NCBI GenBank assembly: GCA_031551135.1
Contig: JAVBOA010000016.1
Coordinates: 20,007-84,006, forward strand
Reading direction: 5' to 3'
Length of the DNA stretch: 64,000 nucleotides
Origin: JAITVM01 sp031551135
Lineage (GTDB): Bacteria; Bacillota; Clostridia; Lachnospirales; JAITVM01
Numbering within the stretch: position 1 is the stretch's first letter; the number at the start of each line of letters is the position of its first letter. Made by a program: the position numbers and the translations under genes. Below the pieces are notes generated by a model that did no database searches, was not told where the DNA came from, and saw only the letters and a list, made by a program, of their open reading frames with translations. Of this stretch, positions 44,212 to 52,978 are shown piece after piece.

Positions 44212-45225
44212 ATGGAAAAATTAATAGATATAAAAAATTTAAAAATTTCTTTTCAGACCTATGCTGGTAAAGTTCAGGCAGTTCGAGGAGTAAATTTTTT
44301 TGTAAATAAAAAAGAAGTCCTGGGAATTGTGGGCGAATCCGGATGCGGAAAATCGGTTACATCTTCCGCAATAATGCGTATTTTGCCGCAGCCGCCGGCT
44401 GTTTATGAAGGCGGAGAGGTTATTTTTGGTGACAGGGATATCCTAAAACTACCGGAAGCCGAAATGCGAAAAATCCGCGGAAAAGAAATTTCTATGATAT
44501 TTCAGGATGCTATGGCAAGCCTTAATCCGACGATGAAAATCGGTAAGCAGATTATGGAGCCGCTGAAAATTCATCAAAATTTAAGCAACGACGAAGCTTT
44601 GAAAAAAGCTATTGAAATGATAGATTTAGTTGGAATCTCGAATCCCGAAAAACGTGTAAATCAATATCCTCATGAATTTTCGGGCGGTATGCGCCAAAGA
44701 GCAATGATTGCGATTGCGCTTGCGTGCAGACCTAAATTACTTATTGCTGACGAACCGACAACCGCTCTTGACGTTACGATTCAAGCGCAGATAATTAAAC
44801 TGATGAATAATTTGAGAGACGAGCTCGGAACTTCAATTATAATGATAACTCATGACCTTGGGGTTGTTGCGGAAATGTGCGACAGGGTTGTTGTTATGTA
44901 CGCCGGAAAGATTATCGAATCCGGAAACGCAAAAGCGATTTATTTTAATCCGAAACATCCGTATACTTCCAGCCTTTTGGAATCTGTACCGAATATGAAA
45001 ATGAGCCGTGACAAAGTTCTTGTGCCGATTCCGGGAACACCGCCGGATTTATTCTCACCGCCTGTCGGCTGCTCTTTTTATGCAAGATGCAAGCATGCGA
45101 TGAGGGTCTGTAAAGAAAACAATCCGGATATAATAAATATACCGGACGAATATGATCAGGATCATTATGCGGCATGTTGGCTGAATTCGATGGAATACAA
45201 AAATTATAAGGAGGCGGCAAAATGA
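44212..45225 (+). CDS. oppD: Oligopeptide ABC transporter ATPase OppD
   Basis: 337 residues from the ATG at 44212; the ATG at 44206 is too close to the ribosome site. It contains Walker A GESGCGKS, signature SGGMRQR, Walker B LLIADEPTTALDVT, and the C-terminal oligopeptide-transporter extension with the cysteine cluster CSFYARCKHAMRVC, which in this family can carry an iron-sulfur centre. It overlaps oppF by four bases (ATGA), so translation is coupled. Confidence 0.94.
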   Translation: MEKLIDIKNLKISFQTYAGKVQAVRGVNFFVNKKEVLGIVGESGCGKSVTSSAIMRILPQPPAVYEGGEVIFGDRDILKLPEAEMRKIRGKEISMIFQDAMASLNPTMKIGKQIMEPLKIHQNLSNDEALKKAIEMIDLVGISNPEKRVNQYPHEFSGGMRQRAMIAIALACRPKLLIADEPTTALDVTIQAQIIKLMNNLRDELGTSIIMITHDLGVVAEMCDRVVVMYAGKIIESGNAKAIYFNPKHPYTSSLLESVPNMKMSRDKVLVPIPGTPPDLFSPPVGCSFYARCKHAMRVCKENNPDIINIPDEYDQDHYAACWLNSMEYKNYKEAAK

Positions 45226-46175
45226 AACCTCTTATAAAAACCGTTAATTTATGTAAATCTTTTAATGTATCTGCCGGAGTTTTGCAGGCTGTTAAAAATC
45301 TTAATCTCGAAATTTTTCCCGGTGAGACTTTGGGTATGGTTGGCGAATCGGGATGCGGAAAATCAACCGCAGGCCGGACTATTCTACGCCTCTATGACGA
45401 TAATTACAGCGGTGAAGTTTATTATAATGATATAAATATTTTGAAATCGTCTTTCGGTGAGCTTCATTCGCTCAGAAAAGACATGCAAATGATTTTTCAA
45501 GACCCATACGCTTCGCTTAATGGCAGAATGACGGTAGGCTCGATTATTTCCGAGCCGCTCGATATACATAATATCGGCGATAAGGCAAGCCGTGAGGCAA
45601 AGGTCGAAGAACTTCTGAAAATCGTCGGTCTCAATTCCGAGCATAAAAACAGATTTCCGCATGAATTTTCGGGCGGACAAAGACAACGTATCTGCATTGC
45701 CCGTGCGCTTGCGCTTGATCCGAAATTTATTGTTTGCGACGAACCGATTTCGTCACTGGACGTTTCGATTCAGGCACAAATTGTAAATCTATTGAAAAAA
45801 CTTCAAGATGAACTTGGGCTGACATATTTATTTATTGCCCATGATTTGTCAATGGTTAAATATATTTCAAACCGGATTTTAGTTTTGTATTTGGGGAATA
45901 TGGCGGAGCTTGCTTCATCTGTCGAACTGACCGAAAATCCTCTGCACCCGTATACAAAAGCACTTATGTCGGCTGTGCCGATTCCGGATCCTTCTGTGGC
46001 GAGCCTTATGAGCAAAAGGATAATCGAGGGAGATATTCCGAGTCCGGTTAATCCGCCGAGCGGCTGTGTTTTCAGAACAAGATGTACCGAATGCTTTGAC
46101 CGCTGTTCAAAAGATATTCCGCAATGGAAAGAAGTTTCGGAAAATCATTTTGTTGCATGTCATTTATACAGTTAA
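45222..46175 (+). CDS. oppF: Oligopeptide ABC transporter ATPase OppF
   Basis: 317 residues; ATG within the oppD stop, with AAGGAGG upstream. Walker A GESGCGKST, Walker B FIVCDEPISSLDVS, signature SGGQRQR and the Cys-rich end CVFRTRCTECFDRC. The partner OppD is encoded immediately upstream. A MITE copy begins on the last base of the TAA stop codon, so the insertion lies at the very end of the gene without changing the protein visibly. Confidence 0.94.
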   Translation: MKPLIKTVNLCKSFNVSAGVLQAVKNLNLEIFPGETLGMVGESGCGKSTAGRTILRLYDDNYSGEVYYNDINILKSSFGELHSLRKDMQMIFQDPYASLNGRMTVGSIISEPLDIHNIGDKASREAKVEELLKIVGLNSEHKNRFPHEFSGGQRQRICIARALALDPKFIVCDEPISSLDVSIQAQIVNLLKKLQDELGLTYLFIAHDLSMVKYISNRILVLYLGNMAELASSVELTENPLHPYTKALMSAVPIPDPSVASLMSKRIIEGDIPSPVNPPSGCVFRTRCTECFDRCSKDIPQWKEVSENHFVACHLYS

Positions 46176-46288
46176 TACTATTTTCAGTTTGATAAGTAGA
46201 AAAAAATTTTTCACAGCGGAGCGTTTCGCGCAATGTTTCTAGTACGAAATGAAATATTTTTTTCTATCCTTTATATTGAAAATAGTAT
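46175..46288 (-). mobile_element. MITE-like palindrome, copy 7
   Basis: Full-length inverted copy starting at the final base of the oppF stop codon and ending just before a shared terminator. One arm of the central stem is mutated (CGTACT for CGCGCT). Confidence 0.87.
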
Positions 46289-46292
46289 AAAA

Positions 46293-46336
46293 AAAACGTG
46301 AGCCGCGAAAATATTTTCGTTGGCTCACGTTTTTTT
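46293..46336. terminator. Bidirectional terminator between oppF and the stalk-domain gene
   Basis: 13-bp stem AAAAACGTGAGCC/GGCTCACGTTTTT with A- and T-runs on both sides; it reaches the stop codon of the minus-strand gene. Confidence 0.85.
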
Positions 46337-47177
46337 AATCTGCGAAAAATCCTTTTATAAAGAAATTTTTGTCGTTCTCGTTGTAATCGATAATTGCTCT
46401 GTCCATTCCGCCTTTGAAAACAAAAATATCGCCGGTATATTTATCGAAAATAAATCTGTAAGGGCTGTCAAAAACATAATATCTTGAAATTTCGAAAGAG
46501 AAATTTAATTTATCAATAGAGTCACGTAAAAATTTAAGCGAGCTATTTGCAGATTCACCAAAAGCATTTTTATCTAAATTTTTCTCGAAATCTTCATAAT
46601 GCTTTGAAAGCTTTGATTCTAAGATATTTGCGGCTTCATCTTTAGAGTATTTGATTTGCTCGTCGGTTTGTTTGTCTATATAAATAATTCTGTTGTTATG
46701 GATCAGATTATTTTCAGAAAATATTTCGGAAAAGAGTACATTACAATTTAAATTTTCGCTTACAAACCTCAGCGGAATGTAAGTCAGATTATTGATTATT
46801 TTCGGCTCGGCATCGAGAGTTATTTCTTTACCGTTTACGCTGGCTGTTTTATTTCCGATTTTAAGTTTAATATTATTTTCACTTATTGTAACCGTTCGGG
46901 TATTATTATCCCAATCCACTTTAGATCCAAGGTTTTCGCTTATTACGCGAATCGGAACAAGAGAGCGGCTGTTTTCGATTATAGTGTTAACATTTTTCGC
47001 AAGTGTGCCGTTGATAAATAAGAAAATATAATTATCTGTGTCGGTTTCGAATTTTGTACCGTCGGCGTATTCTATTACTCCGTTATAGCAATTCGAGATT
47101 CGCGGGTCGGCTTTTGCGTAGACAGTTGAGGTTGCGGCAAATAAAACAAGAATGAAAAATAAAATTTTTTTTGGCAT
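46335..47177 (-). CDS. Stalk-domain (copper amine oxidase N-terminal-like) secreted protein
   Basis: 280 residues with a signal peptide (1-21, ending TVYAKA). Residues about 45-175 hold two copies of the stalk domain (SRSLVPIRVISENLG and LTYIPLRFVSENLN are the repeat hallmarks), an extracytoplasmic beta-rich unit common in Clostridia and not itself an oxidase. The C-terminal 105 residues (175-280) are not recognised and include a helical stretch and an aromatic segment. The role is unknown; surface attachment or wall association is inferred. A GGAGGAGA-type ribosome site precedes the ATG at 47177. Confidence 0.8.
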   Translation of the reverse strand: MPKKILFFILVLFAATSTVYAKADPRISNCYNGVIEYADGTKFETDTDNYIFLFINGTLAKNVNTIIENSRSLVPIRVISENLGSKVDWDNNTRTVTISENNIKLKIGNKTASVNGKEITLDAEPKIINNLTYIPLRFVSENLNCNVLFSEIFSENNLIHNNRIIYIDKQTDEQIKYSKDEAANILESKLSKHYEDFEKNLDKNAFGESANSSLKFLRDSIDKLNFSFEISRYYVFDSPYRFIFDKYTGDIFVFKGGMDRAIIDYNENDKNFFIKGFFAD

Positions 47178-47264
47178 ATTATCTCCTCCATTGAATACTA
47201 CTATCTTTTGTAGAAATATTATTATACCATATTTTTCAAATGAAGTAAAAGAGTTTATGTAAAC

Positions 47265-47296
47265 TAAAAAAGCGCAGAGGTAGTTGCGCTTTTTTT
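47265..47296 (-). terminator. Terminator after the 30-residue ORF
   Basis: Stem AAAAAGCGCA/TGCGCTTTTT with a T-run on the minus strand, 13 bp after the stop of the small ORF. It could also act in the plus direction. Confidence 0.75.
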
Positions 47297-47308
47297 AAAA
47301 GAAATATT

Positions 47309-47401
47309 CTATTCGTTTGGAGCGTTACGCTTAAAATCCTCATCTTCTTTTGTTAAAGATTCGTTTTTGCTATCTTTTGATTTTCCAGATTTATCTGACA
47401 T
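47309..47401 (-). CDS. 30-residue charged small protein
   Basis: ATG at 47401 with GGATGGTGGG upstream; ends with TAG at 47309, directly before a terminator. The product (starting MSDKSGKSKDSKNES) is very hydrophilic, rich in Lys, Ser, Asp and Glu, without hydrophobic segments, so it is probably disordered. It lies 27 bp downstream of a second small ORF. The ribosome site and terminator support it as a real gene. I do not recognise the family. Confidence 0.6.
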   Translation of the reverse strand: MSDKSGKSKDSKNESLTKEDEDFKRNAPNE

Positions 47402-47428
47402 TTTCCCACCATCCTTATACTTTGGTTT

Positions 47429-47563
47429 TTAGTCTGTAATATCTTCATTATCACCTGATTTTTTTATATTTCTCCTGTTGTTCATCGGCTCGACACCCTC
47501 CGGCGAAGGGCCGGTATTTGATTTCGATTGCCTTGGGTCTTTCGGGTCAACTTGACTTTCCAT
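47429..47563 (-). CDS. 44-residue charged small protein
   Basis: ATG at 47563 with a good ATAAGGAGTT upstream; TAA at 47429. The product (starting MESQVDPKDPRQSKS, with PSPEGVEPMNNRR in the middle) is hydrophilic and Pro/Asn-rich, without membrane or signal features. It is followed after 27 bp by the 30-residue ORF in the same direction and then by a terminator, so the two form a small operon, perhaps read also from the broken upstream MBL gene. I do not recognise the family. Confidence 0.65.
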   Translation of the reverse strand: MESQVDPKDPRQSKSNTGPSPEGVEPMNNRRNIKKSGDNEDITD

Positions 47564-47637
47564 ATAAATTAACTCCTTATTATTTTATACAGATAGGATT
47601 TGCGAATTGGAGAAAAAATATTCGTCTGTTGCGGAAA

Positions 47638-48351
47638 TCAGTGTTTGTCAGTATATATCAAATTTTCCAGTTCGGATTTTACATTACCTTCAAAAATTCC
47701 ACAATGATATGTCAAAACAGATTTTATGTCATATTCCAAAAGCTTTTTCAAAGACTCCTTTGCTTCGGGTAAATTTGCGCTATGCTCAGGGATTGGACCG
47801 CTTAAATGACCGTTTTCGATATTAAGTGCGTCGCCGGCAATCAATATTTTTTCTTCAACTAAATATAAGCAGATGTGCCCCGGGGTATGTCCGGGAGTAT
47901 GAATTATTTTTATGCCGCCTTCGAGAATTTCGCCATCTTTTAAAAGACGGTCAATTTTTGTATATCGGTTCTAGAATGATTTTTTAAATATCGGATAAAA
48001 ATTCTGCATTTGCGGATTCAAGGAATCAAAAATTTCCGCCATTCTCGCTAGTTTTACGGGGGTCTTTGCGCCTTCGATATATGAGGCTTCAATTTCAGAA
48101 GCCATTAACACGGCATTTGGAGACAGATTTTTGAATTCTTTAATACATCCGATATGGTCAATATCTTGGTGTGTAAAAATTATTCCGGTCAATTTTTCGG
48201 CAGAAAAGCCGGATTTTTCTATTTCATAAATTATAAGTTCTGAAGTCAGCGGAAAACCTGTATCGACTAAAATTAAATTTTTTTCATCAAATATCAAAAC
48301 AGGATAAAAATTTTCGTTAGATTCAATTTGCAATACTTTGTACATAAACAT
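47638..48351 (-). pseudogene. MBL-fold hydrolase gene interrupted by an in-frame TAG
   Basis: Read through one TAG at 47971-47973, the minus-strand frame encodes about 237 residues of a metallo-beta-lactamase-fold hydrolase: THQDIDHIG (metal motif) near residue 60, HTPGHTPGH after the stop, then IAGDAL and the final TYHCG. Both halves are in the same frame with no insertion or deletion, so a single nonsense change explains the break. The residues before (PIFKKSF) and after the stop (NRYTKIDRLLKDGE) look normal. Either a recent pseudogene, a sequencing error or, less likely, readthrough. The ATG 48351 has GAGGA upstream. Confidence 0.8.
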
Positions 48352-48433
48352 TCCTCCTCAATATTTTTCTTCAATAATTATATTCGAAAGAGCGCGTGAT
48401 ATAAAGCTATTATTGAAAACTACATAAACCTTG

Positions 48434-48468
48434 TACTATTCTAAAGAATAGAAAAATGTAAATAGTAT
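48434..48468 (+). mobile_element. Internally deleted MITE derivative, about 35 bp
   Basis: Both ends remain (TACTATTCTAAAGAATAG and ATGTAAATAGTAT) with the whole core missing. Confidence 0.65.
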
Positions 48469-48563
48469 AATTACATATAGCAGACGGAATTTCAAATCGA
48501 TAATTAATTAGTTATTTAGATAAGACAGGCGAAAATTATAATAAGAGAAATATCACTTTATTT

Positions 48564-48676
48564 ATACTATTTTCATTATAAAGGATAGAAAAAAATATTT
48601 CATTTCGCGCTAGAAACATGCGCAAAACGCTTCGCTGTGAAAAATTTTTTTCTACTTATCAAAATGAAAATAGTAT
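48564..48676 (+). mobile_element. MITE-like palindrome, copy 8
   Basis: Full-length copy with a one-base change in the central stem (GCGCAAAA). Confidence 0.88.
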
Positions 48677-48688
48677 TAATCGGAAATT

Positions 48689-48991
48689 TTGCTTCTTATT
48701 CTATCCGTAATTATAAAATCCGGCCGTTTTAATAAAGTATATATTCATGAAAAATCGAACTGCTATGCATCGATAAAATGCTATATAAAGAAAGGAGTTT
48801 ATGAAATTTTCCAAAGTGTAATCAGAAAGCGTTTTAAAATTCTTTCCGACGCCTCGAATAATGCTTTACGCTTGGGAATCGAACTGTTATTATTGCCGAG
48901 CAAAGGCGTATACAATAATTCTTTGAGAATAAAATGGCTGGATTTTTTGCCTATAGTGAGTTTCAAACTCCGAGGCATAAAATCAGAATGA
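48689..48991 (+). CDS. Weak ORF, 100 codons, unrecognised
   Basis: An open frame beginning at a TTG just right of MITE copy 8. The translation has hydrophobic and basic stretches (RKRFKILSDASNNALRLG) but no family that I recognise, and no clear ribosome site precedes it. It may be a decayed gene or chance. Reported because it is the only long frame in this kilobase. Confidence 0.2.
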   Translation: MLLILSVIIKSGRFNKVYIHEKSNCYASIKCYIKKGVYEIFQSVIRKRFKILSDASNNALRLGIELLLLPSKGVYNNSLRIKWLDFLPIVSFKLRGIKSE

Positions 48992-49354
48992 ATCAAGCCG
49001 TCTCTGAAGCTGATATAACAAATAAATTACAATATACTTACAATAACTCAGTAATTTTAGATTACTGTAATTTTGGTGTGTAATAAATCTGTAAGTAGCT
49101 TAGTAATTTAATATTGTAGTATAAAATAGTATATACAGTAATCTCCGTTAATGTCCCTATTTGCACTGTTTATAACAATTCAAATTGTTTATCGGAGCGC
49201 AATACGGATAATGGAAAATATTTTTGGAGAATTATTTAGATATATGGGTTTAAACTAGGTTTAGCATATAGCGAATTTAAAAAAGACATAAGCAACAGGG
49301 ATTAAATGTATAACAATAAGCTTATGTCAGAAAAAAGAGCGGCTTGCTAAGCTA

Positions 49355-49393
49355 ATACTATTTTCATTTAGATAGCATATCTGGAAATAGTAT
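49355..49393 (+). mobile_element. Internally deleted MITE derivative, about 39 bp
   Basis: ATACTATTTTCATTTAGATAG at the left and CTGGAAATAGTAT at the right end with the core missing; located about 65 bp before the next gene. Confidence 0.65.
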
Positions 49394-49456
49394 GATCTTA
49401 AAAGTGTTGATTCACTTTTATAGTTTTGATATTTTCAAATAGGGGGAGAAAATATT

Positions 49457-51688
49457 ATGAGAGGAAATAACAAAGCAAGAATTGCATTAATAATTGCGGT
49501 TTTTGTGGTGGTATGTAATGTTTTGCCGTATGTCGTGCAAAAAACATTGGCATCCAGCCCCACAGACGTGATTAAAAAAATCTCTTTGGTTAAAACTAAA
49601 GATAACTCGACTTATACTGCTGTAAACGAAGGCGAATTGGTTGATGAAAAATCAAATAAATATTATGTTCAGTTGGATTGGGATAGCAATGCTATCATAC
49701 CGAATCAGGATTACATTGTATCGGCAAATGGCTTGTTATTTGATAATTCTAAAAACGCGTATGAAATATTTTTAACTGATTCGGCAACAGCCAGCAAAAT
49801 TTCCGTACCTTCAATAGGTACAGTGAAAGTAATTGACAATAAGATTTATGTAAATTTTAACGAAAATATAAAATCCGATGCTGTAAAAGCATTTGGAACA
49901 CTTAACGGAAAGCTTTACATTCGCGCATCCATCGATATCAATAATTTTCAAACAAAAGAAAATTTTGCAGTATCGTTTGCGCTCAACGGCGAAACAAACG
50001 CAGCACTTAATTTGATGCATGAAAAGATTGTCACAGATTTTGAAATTGAATTCAGAGATGTTTATTACAGTCAGAATTTCAAAGAAACTTTATCCGAAGT
50101 TTTGCCGGGCGAAACTATTGAAGTAAAAGTGAATATAATTCCATATTCGGGATACACTGTTGAAAAATTCAATATGGGATTTAAATTTAACGACTATTCG
50201 TTAGATTTTTTTGAAGGAAAATTAGATAAAAATGAATCCGGTATGAAAAAGCTTGATCCGAAATTTATGGGCGAGACTATTTCTAACTATGAATTTAAAC
50301 GTGAATCAACAGGCGAGAGACGTCCGGAATCGATTAAAAACAATAAAGAAGCAAAACTTGCTATCATGTCAACTTGGGGATTTTATCCGGTCGGCATGAA
50401 AGAGTTTTCTACAGCGCAAGACTTTAATTATTATTTTTCAGTAAATGGGCCTTATACAGACAACGATTTTCAAAAGCACTCTTATGAAATCACAACAATA
50501 ATGGATCCGACTTATAAAATTGAAAAATTTGACGAAATCATTTCAAATGTTATTGTTAAAGGCAGTACAGAAAAAACAAATGTTATCGTTAAATTTATCG
50601 CATTTGATAAAGACAATAAAGAGTTTTCTTTATTACCGGACAGAGTTTATAACGACGTTCCTGTAAACAGCACAGAGTATCTTAACTATGTTGTTTTAAG
50701 AGAAGATGCAGACAAAATTCATGATAAATCATATTATATAGACAGCATTAAGCAGCTTACAAAAATGTCTGCCGAAAAAGATAAAAATATTATCTACGTA
50801 TATTGCAAGAAATGTTGTATAGAAGGTTATACAAACGTTACAGTGAGATTTTTATATGTAGATGAAAACGGCAGAGAAAAAATTGTATTAAATGATAGAG
50901 TTTACAACGAAGTTGCATTGAGCAACAAGGATTTTTATAATTATCAGGTTCTTGATGAGGACAAACGTGATTTGGCAGAAAGAGGCTACGATATTATTAA
51001 AGTGGTTTCGGTTACACCGCCTTTGTCCGCTGAATATTGGGAGAATTTTGTGTATGTTTATGTAGACCTTTCGGCTTGTCCGCCAAGTAGTTCTTGCCCA
51101 ACAACAACACCGGCAACAACTACTACGCCTGCAACTACCACTACTACAGAGACTACACCAACTCCGGCTACAACGGTTACTCCGTCAACACCGCCGACTT
51201 CAACAACACCGGCCTCAAAGACTCCTGTTACTTCTAAGACAACGACTTCAAAAACTCCGGGAATAACAACGACAACATATACCTACACGCCATCGACTTC
51301 AACATATTCCCGCCCGCCATCGTATTCTCCTTCACCGGGTACGATGACAGCGACTTATGAAACAACAAGAAGAACACCAACTACGGATACAGAAACACCT
51401 GCAACATCAACATGGACAACTTCGTCTCAGCCGCCGTCGTTCCCGACACCGACCGAATCTACTCCGCCGGCAACGACTACAGCAACTGTGACAACAACAC
51501 CTTCAATAGTACCTCCGTATACAGATGTTCCTAGTGAGTCGAATCCTGGGGATGTACCGTCTCCTTCTACTCCGGGAGATAAGGACAATCCTATTACAAC
51601 TGATAGGTTTGCACCTATGTTATTAGTAGTATTATTGGGCGCTACAGTAATAATTATTAACAAACTGAAGTATTTATTTATGAGATAA
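49457..51688 (+). CDS. Thr/Pro-rich cell-surface protein with MucBP-like repeats
   Basis: 743 residues; ATG after AGGGGGAG. Signal peptide 1-32. Residues 35-365 form beta-rich ectodomains, not identified. Two related repeats follow (about 370-453 and 458-541; each with VRFLYV/VKFIAF, DRVYN and VYVY/IYVYC motifs) that resemble MucBP-type mucin-binding modules. Then comes a long Thr/Pro/Ser-rich stalk (about 547-715) likely to span the wall, and a C-terminal hydrophobic segment (about 718-738) with a basic tail. No LPXTG-like motif precedes it, so membrane anchoring rather than sortase attachment is inferred. A role in adhesion is suggested by the architecture only. Confidence 0.75.
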   Translation: MRGNNKARIALIIAVFVVVCNVLPYVVQKTLASSPTDVIKKISLVKTKDNSTYTAVNEGELVDEKSNKYYVQLDWDSNAIIPNQDYIVSANGLLFDNSKNAYEIFLTDSATASKISVPSIGTVKVIDNKIYVNFNENIKSDAVKAFGTLNGKLYIRASIDINNFQTKENFAVSFALNGETNAALNLMHEKIVTDFEIEFRDVYYSQNFKETLSEVLPGETIEVKVNIIPYSGYTVEKFNMGFKFNDYSLDFFEGKLDKNESGMKKLDPKFMGETISNYEFKRESTGERRPESIKNNKEAKLAIMSTWGFYPVGMKEFSTAQDFNYYFSVNGPYTDNDFQKHSYEITTIMDPTYKIEKFDEIISNVIVKGSTEKTNVIVKFIAFDKDNKEFSLLPDRVYNDVPVNSTEYLNYVVLREDADKIHDKSYYIDSIKQLTKMSAEKDKNIIYVYCKKCCIEGYTNVTVRFLYVDENGREKIVLNDRVYNEVALSNKDFYNYQVLDEDKRDLAERGYDIIKVVSVTPPLSAEYWENFVYVYVDLSACPPSSSCPTTTPATTTTPATTTTTETTPTPATTVTPSTPPTSTTPASKTPVTSKTTTSKTPGITTTTYTYTPSTSTYSRPPSYSPSPGTMTATYETTRRTPTTDTETPATSTWTTSSQPPSFPTPTESTPPATTTATVTTTPSIVPPYTDVPSESNPGDVPSPSTPGDKDNPITTDRFAPMLLVVLLGATVIIINKLKYLFMR

Positions 51689-51717
51689 TTTTCGGGATTT
51701 TGCTCCCAGACCCCCTA

Positions 51718-51749
51718 AGAAACGCCGTTTATTCCAAGCGGCGTTTCTG
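51718..51749 (+). terminator. Hairpin after the surface-protein gene
   Basis: 10-bp stem AGAAACGCCG/CGGCGTTTCT with an 11-nt loop; only a weak T-run follows. Confidence 0.55.
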
Positions 51750-51784
51750 GATATTTTGGCAAGCAATTGCCGGGTTTCAATTTT

Positions 51785-51898
51785 ATACTATTTTCAATAT
51801 TAAGGATAGAAAAAAATATTTCATTTCGCGCTTGAAGCATTGCGCGAAACGCTCCGCTGTGATAAATTTTTTTCTATTTATCTAAATGAAAATAGTAT
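51785..51898 (+). mobile_element. MITE-like palindrome, copy 9
   Basis: Full-length copy between two hairpins; the central stem TTTCGCGC/GCGCGAAA is intact. Confidence 0.88.
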
Positions 51899-51904
51899 TA
51901 TAAA

Positions 51905-51945
51905 ACAACGTGAGTTCGATATAATTCTCCGACTCACGTTTTTTA
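51905..51945 (+). terminator. Terminator-like hairpin next to MITE copy 9
   Basis: Stem AACGTGAGT/ACTCACGTT with a T-run, sharing the AACGTGAG sequence with the hairpins at 46293 and 41962. Confidence 0.6.
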
Positions 51946-52150
51946 TACAAAAAAATAAATTCCGCATCCACGGATTTTTAGTGATAAACGAAAACAAGGC
52001 ACATCCGCTCGTCATTATAATTGATATGAAATTGATGATGAAATGAAATATATTTAATATATAATATTTATAGATATTTTTTTTAATGCTTTACAAGAAA
52101 AAAATATTCAAAACGAATACGGTAGAAAAAAAGGTTCTGGGGGAATCATT

Positions 52151-52945
52151 GTGCAGGAAAAGAATACGAATAAGCTTGGATTTAAGGAAATAGCCGTAAT
52201 AGTTGTAATGGCGCTTATTTTAGTAAATACAATTGTTTTTAGTATTTTAACTATCATAAACAAGGATGCTAGTGAAGAAAATCAAATAGCGAAGGACATT
52301 ACGCCAAAAGAAGAGAAAAGTATTTTTGATACAAAAATGGGAGTATCAAAAGAAGAATTGACTAGATATAAAATCGAAATTACAAATTTAAATACATCCA
52401 ATTATCCTGTCGTTGATATTCAGTTTAAATTGAAATATATGGATGATAAACTTGTTGAAGATTCTCCGAAGCAAAATTTCTTTATTTCGGAATGGGATTA
52501 TGAGTATCTTGCGGATGAAGTGATTTATATAGGGCAAGGCGATTATATCGCAACTTATACAAGCCTATATTTGGAAGACCCGGAAAATATGATAGTAAAA
52601 GTGAAAATGGATGACGGAACTTTTATTGGCTCTACGCAAACTTTTTACACGGTGACAGCCAAAAATTTCAGTTATTATGACGATTACAGTAAATTTATTC
52701 TGCCGTTCAGCTCTATAAGAAAAATTACAAATGAAGATATCAGCAGTATGAGCAGAGACGAAATGGCACTTGCAAAAGCAGAAATCTACGCAAGACATGG
52801 AATGAGATTTGATGAAGCTTATAAAAATGCGTATTTTAAAGGAAAACCATGGTATTATATAAACCGTGATTTTACGGGAGGATATTATCAATTCAATATA
52901 ATAGAGCGTGAGAATATTGATTTTCTGACTCAATTCGAAACATAA
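52151..52945 (+). CDS. YARHG-domain membrane-anchored protein
   Basis: 264 residues from a GTG at 52151 with GGGGGA upstream. A single membrane segment (about 14-37) anchors an extracytoplasmic part. Residues about 60-165 form an unrecognised beta-rich domain, and the C-terminal 60 residues are a YARHG domain (AKAEIYARHGMRF, then FKGKPWYY), a module found on many extracellular bacterial proteins and of unknown function. It shares a bidirectional terminator with the convergent patatin gene. Confidence 0.82.
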   Translation: MQEKNTNKLGFKEIAVIVVMALILVNTIVFSILTIINKDASEENQIAKDITPKEEKSIFDTKMGVSKEELTRYKIEITNLNTSNYPVVDIQFKLKYMDDKLVEDSPKQNFFISEWDYEYLADEVIYIGQGDYIATYTSLYLEDPENMIVKVKMDDGTFIGSTQTFYTVTAKNFSYYDDYSKFILPFSSIRKITNEDISSMSRDEMALAKAEIYARHGMRFDEAYKNAYFKGKPWYYINRDFTGGYYQFNIIERENIDFLTQFET

Positions 52946-52975
52946 AGGCGTGGTTTTAAACCCGCCTTATTATTT
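52944..52975. terminator. Bidirectional terminator between the YARHG and patatin genes
   Basis: Stem AAGGCGTGGTTT/AAACCCGCCTT followed by T-rich sequence. Confidence 0.7.
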
Positions 52976-52978
52976 TTA

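Larger units (their letters stand above)
48352..49456. other. Gene-poor region, 1.1 kb, with MITE copy 8 and two MITE derivatives
   Basis: Lies between divergently arranged genes. It holds one full MITE, two internally deleted forms, a weak 100-codon ORF and a 7-bp-stem inverted repeat CAGTAAT/ATTACTG (about 49049-49067). It should also contain the promoters of both flanking genes. Confidence 0.7.
51689..52150. other. Intergenic region with two hairpins and MITE copy 9
   Basis: Terminator-like hairpin of the surface protein gene, then a MITE copy, then a second terminator-like hairpin, then about 200 bp leading to the YARHG gene. A 68-codon frame starting inside the MITE is not believed. Confidence 0.7.

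Noticed and set aside
47971..47973. TAG in the MBL gene as evidence for amber recoding
   Set aside because: Other genes in the window end normally in TAG (for example the DUF2291 lipoprotein gene), so genome-wide recoding is not supported.
49049..49067. Short inverted repeat CAGTAAT/ATTACTG
   Set aside because: Only 7 bp of stem in AT-rich DNA with no neighbouring signal; too weak to name as a site.
51840..52046. 68-codon ORF starting inside MITE copy 9
   Set aside because: The start lies in a repeat, there is no ribosome site, and it spans a terminator-like hairpin.
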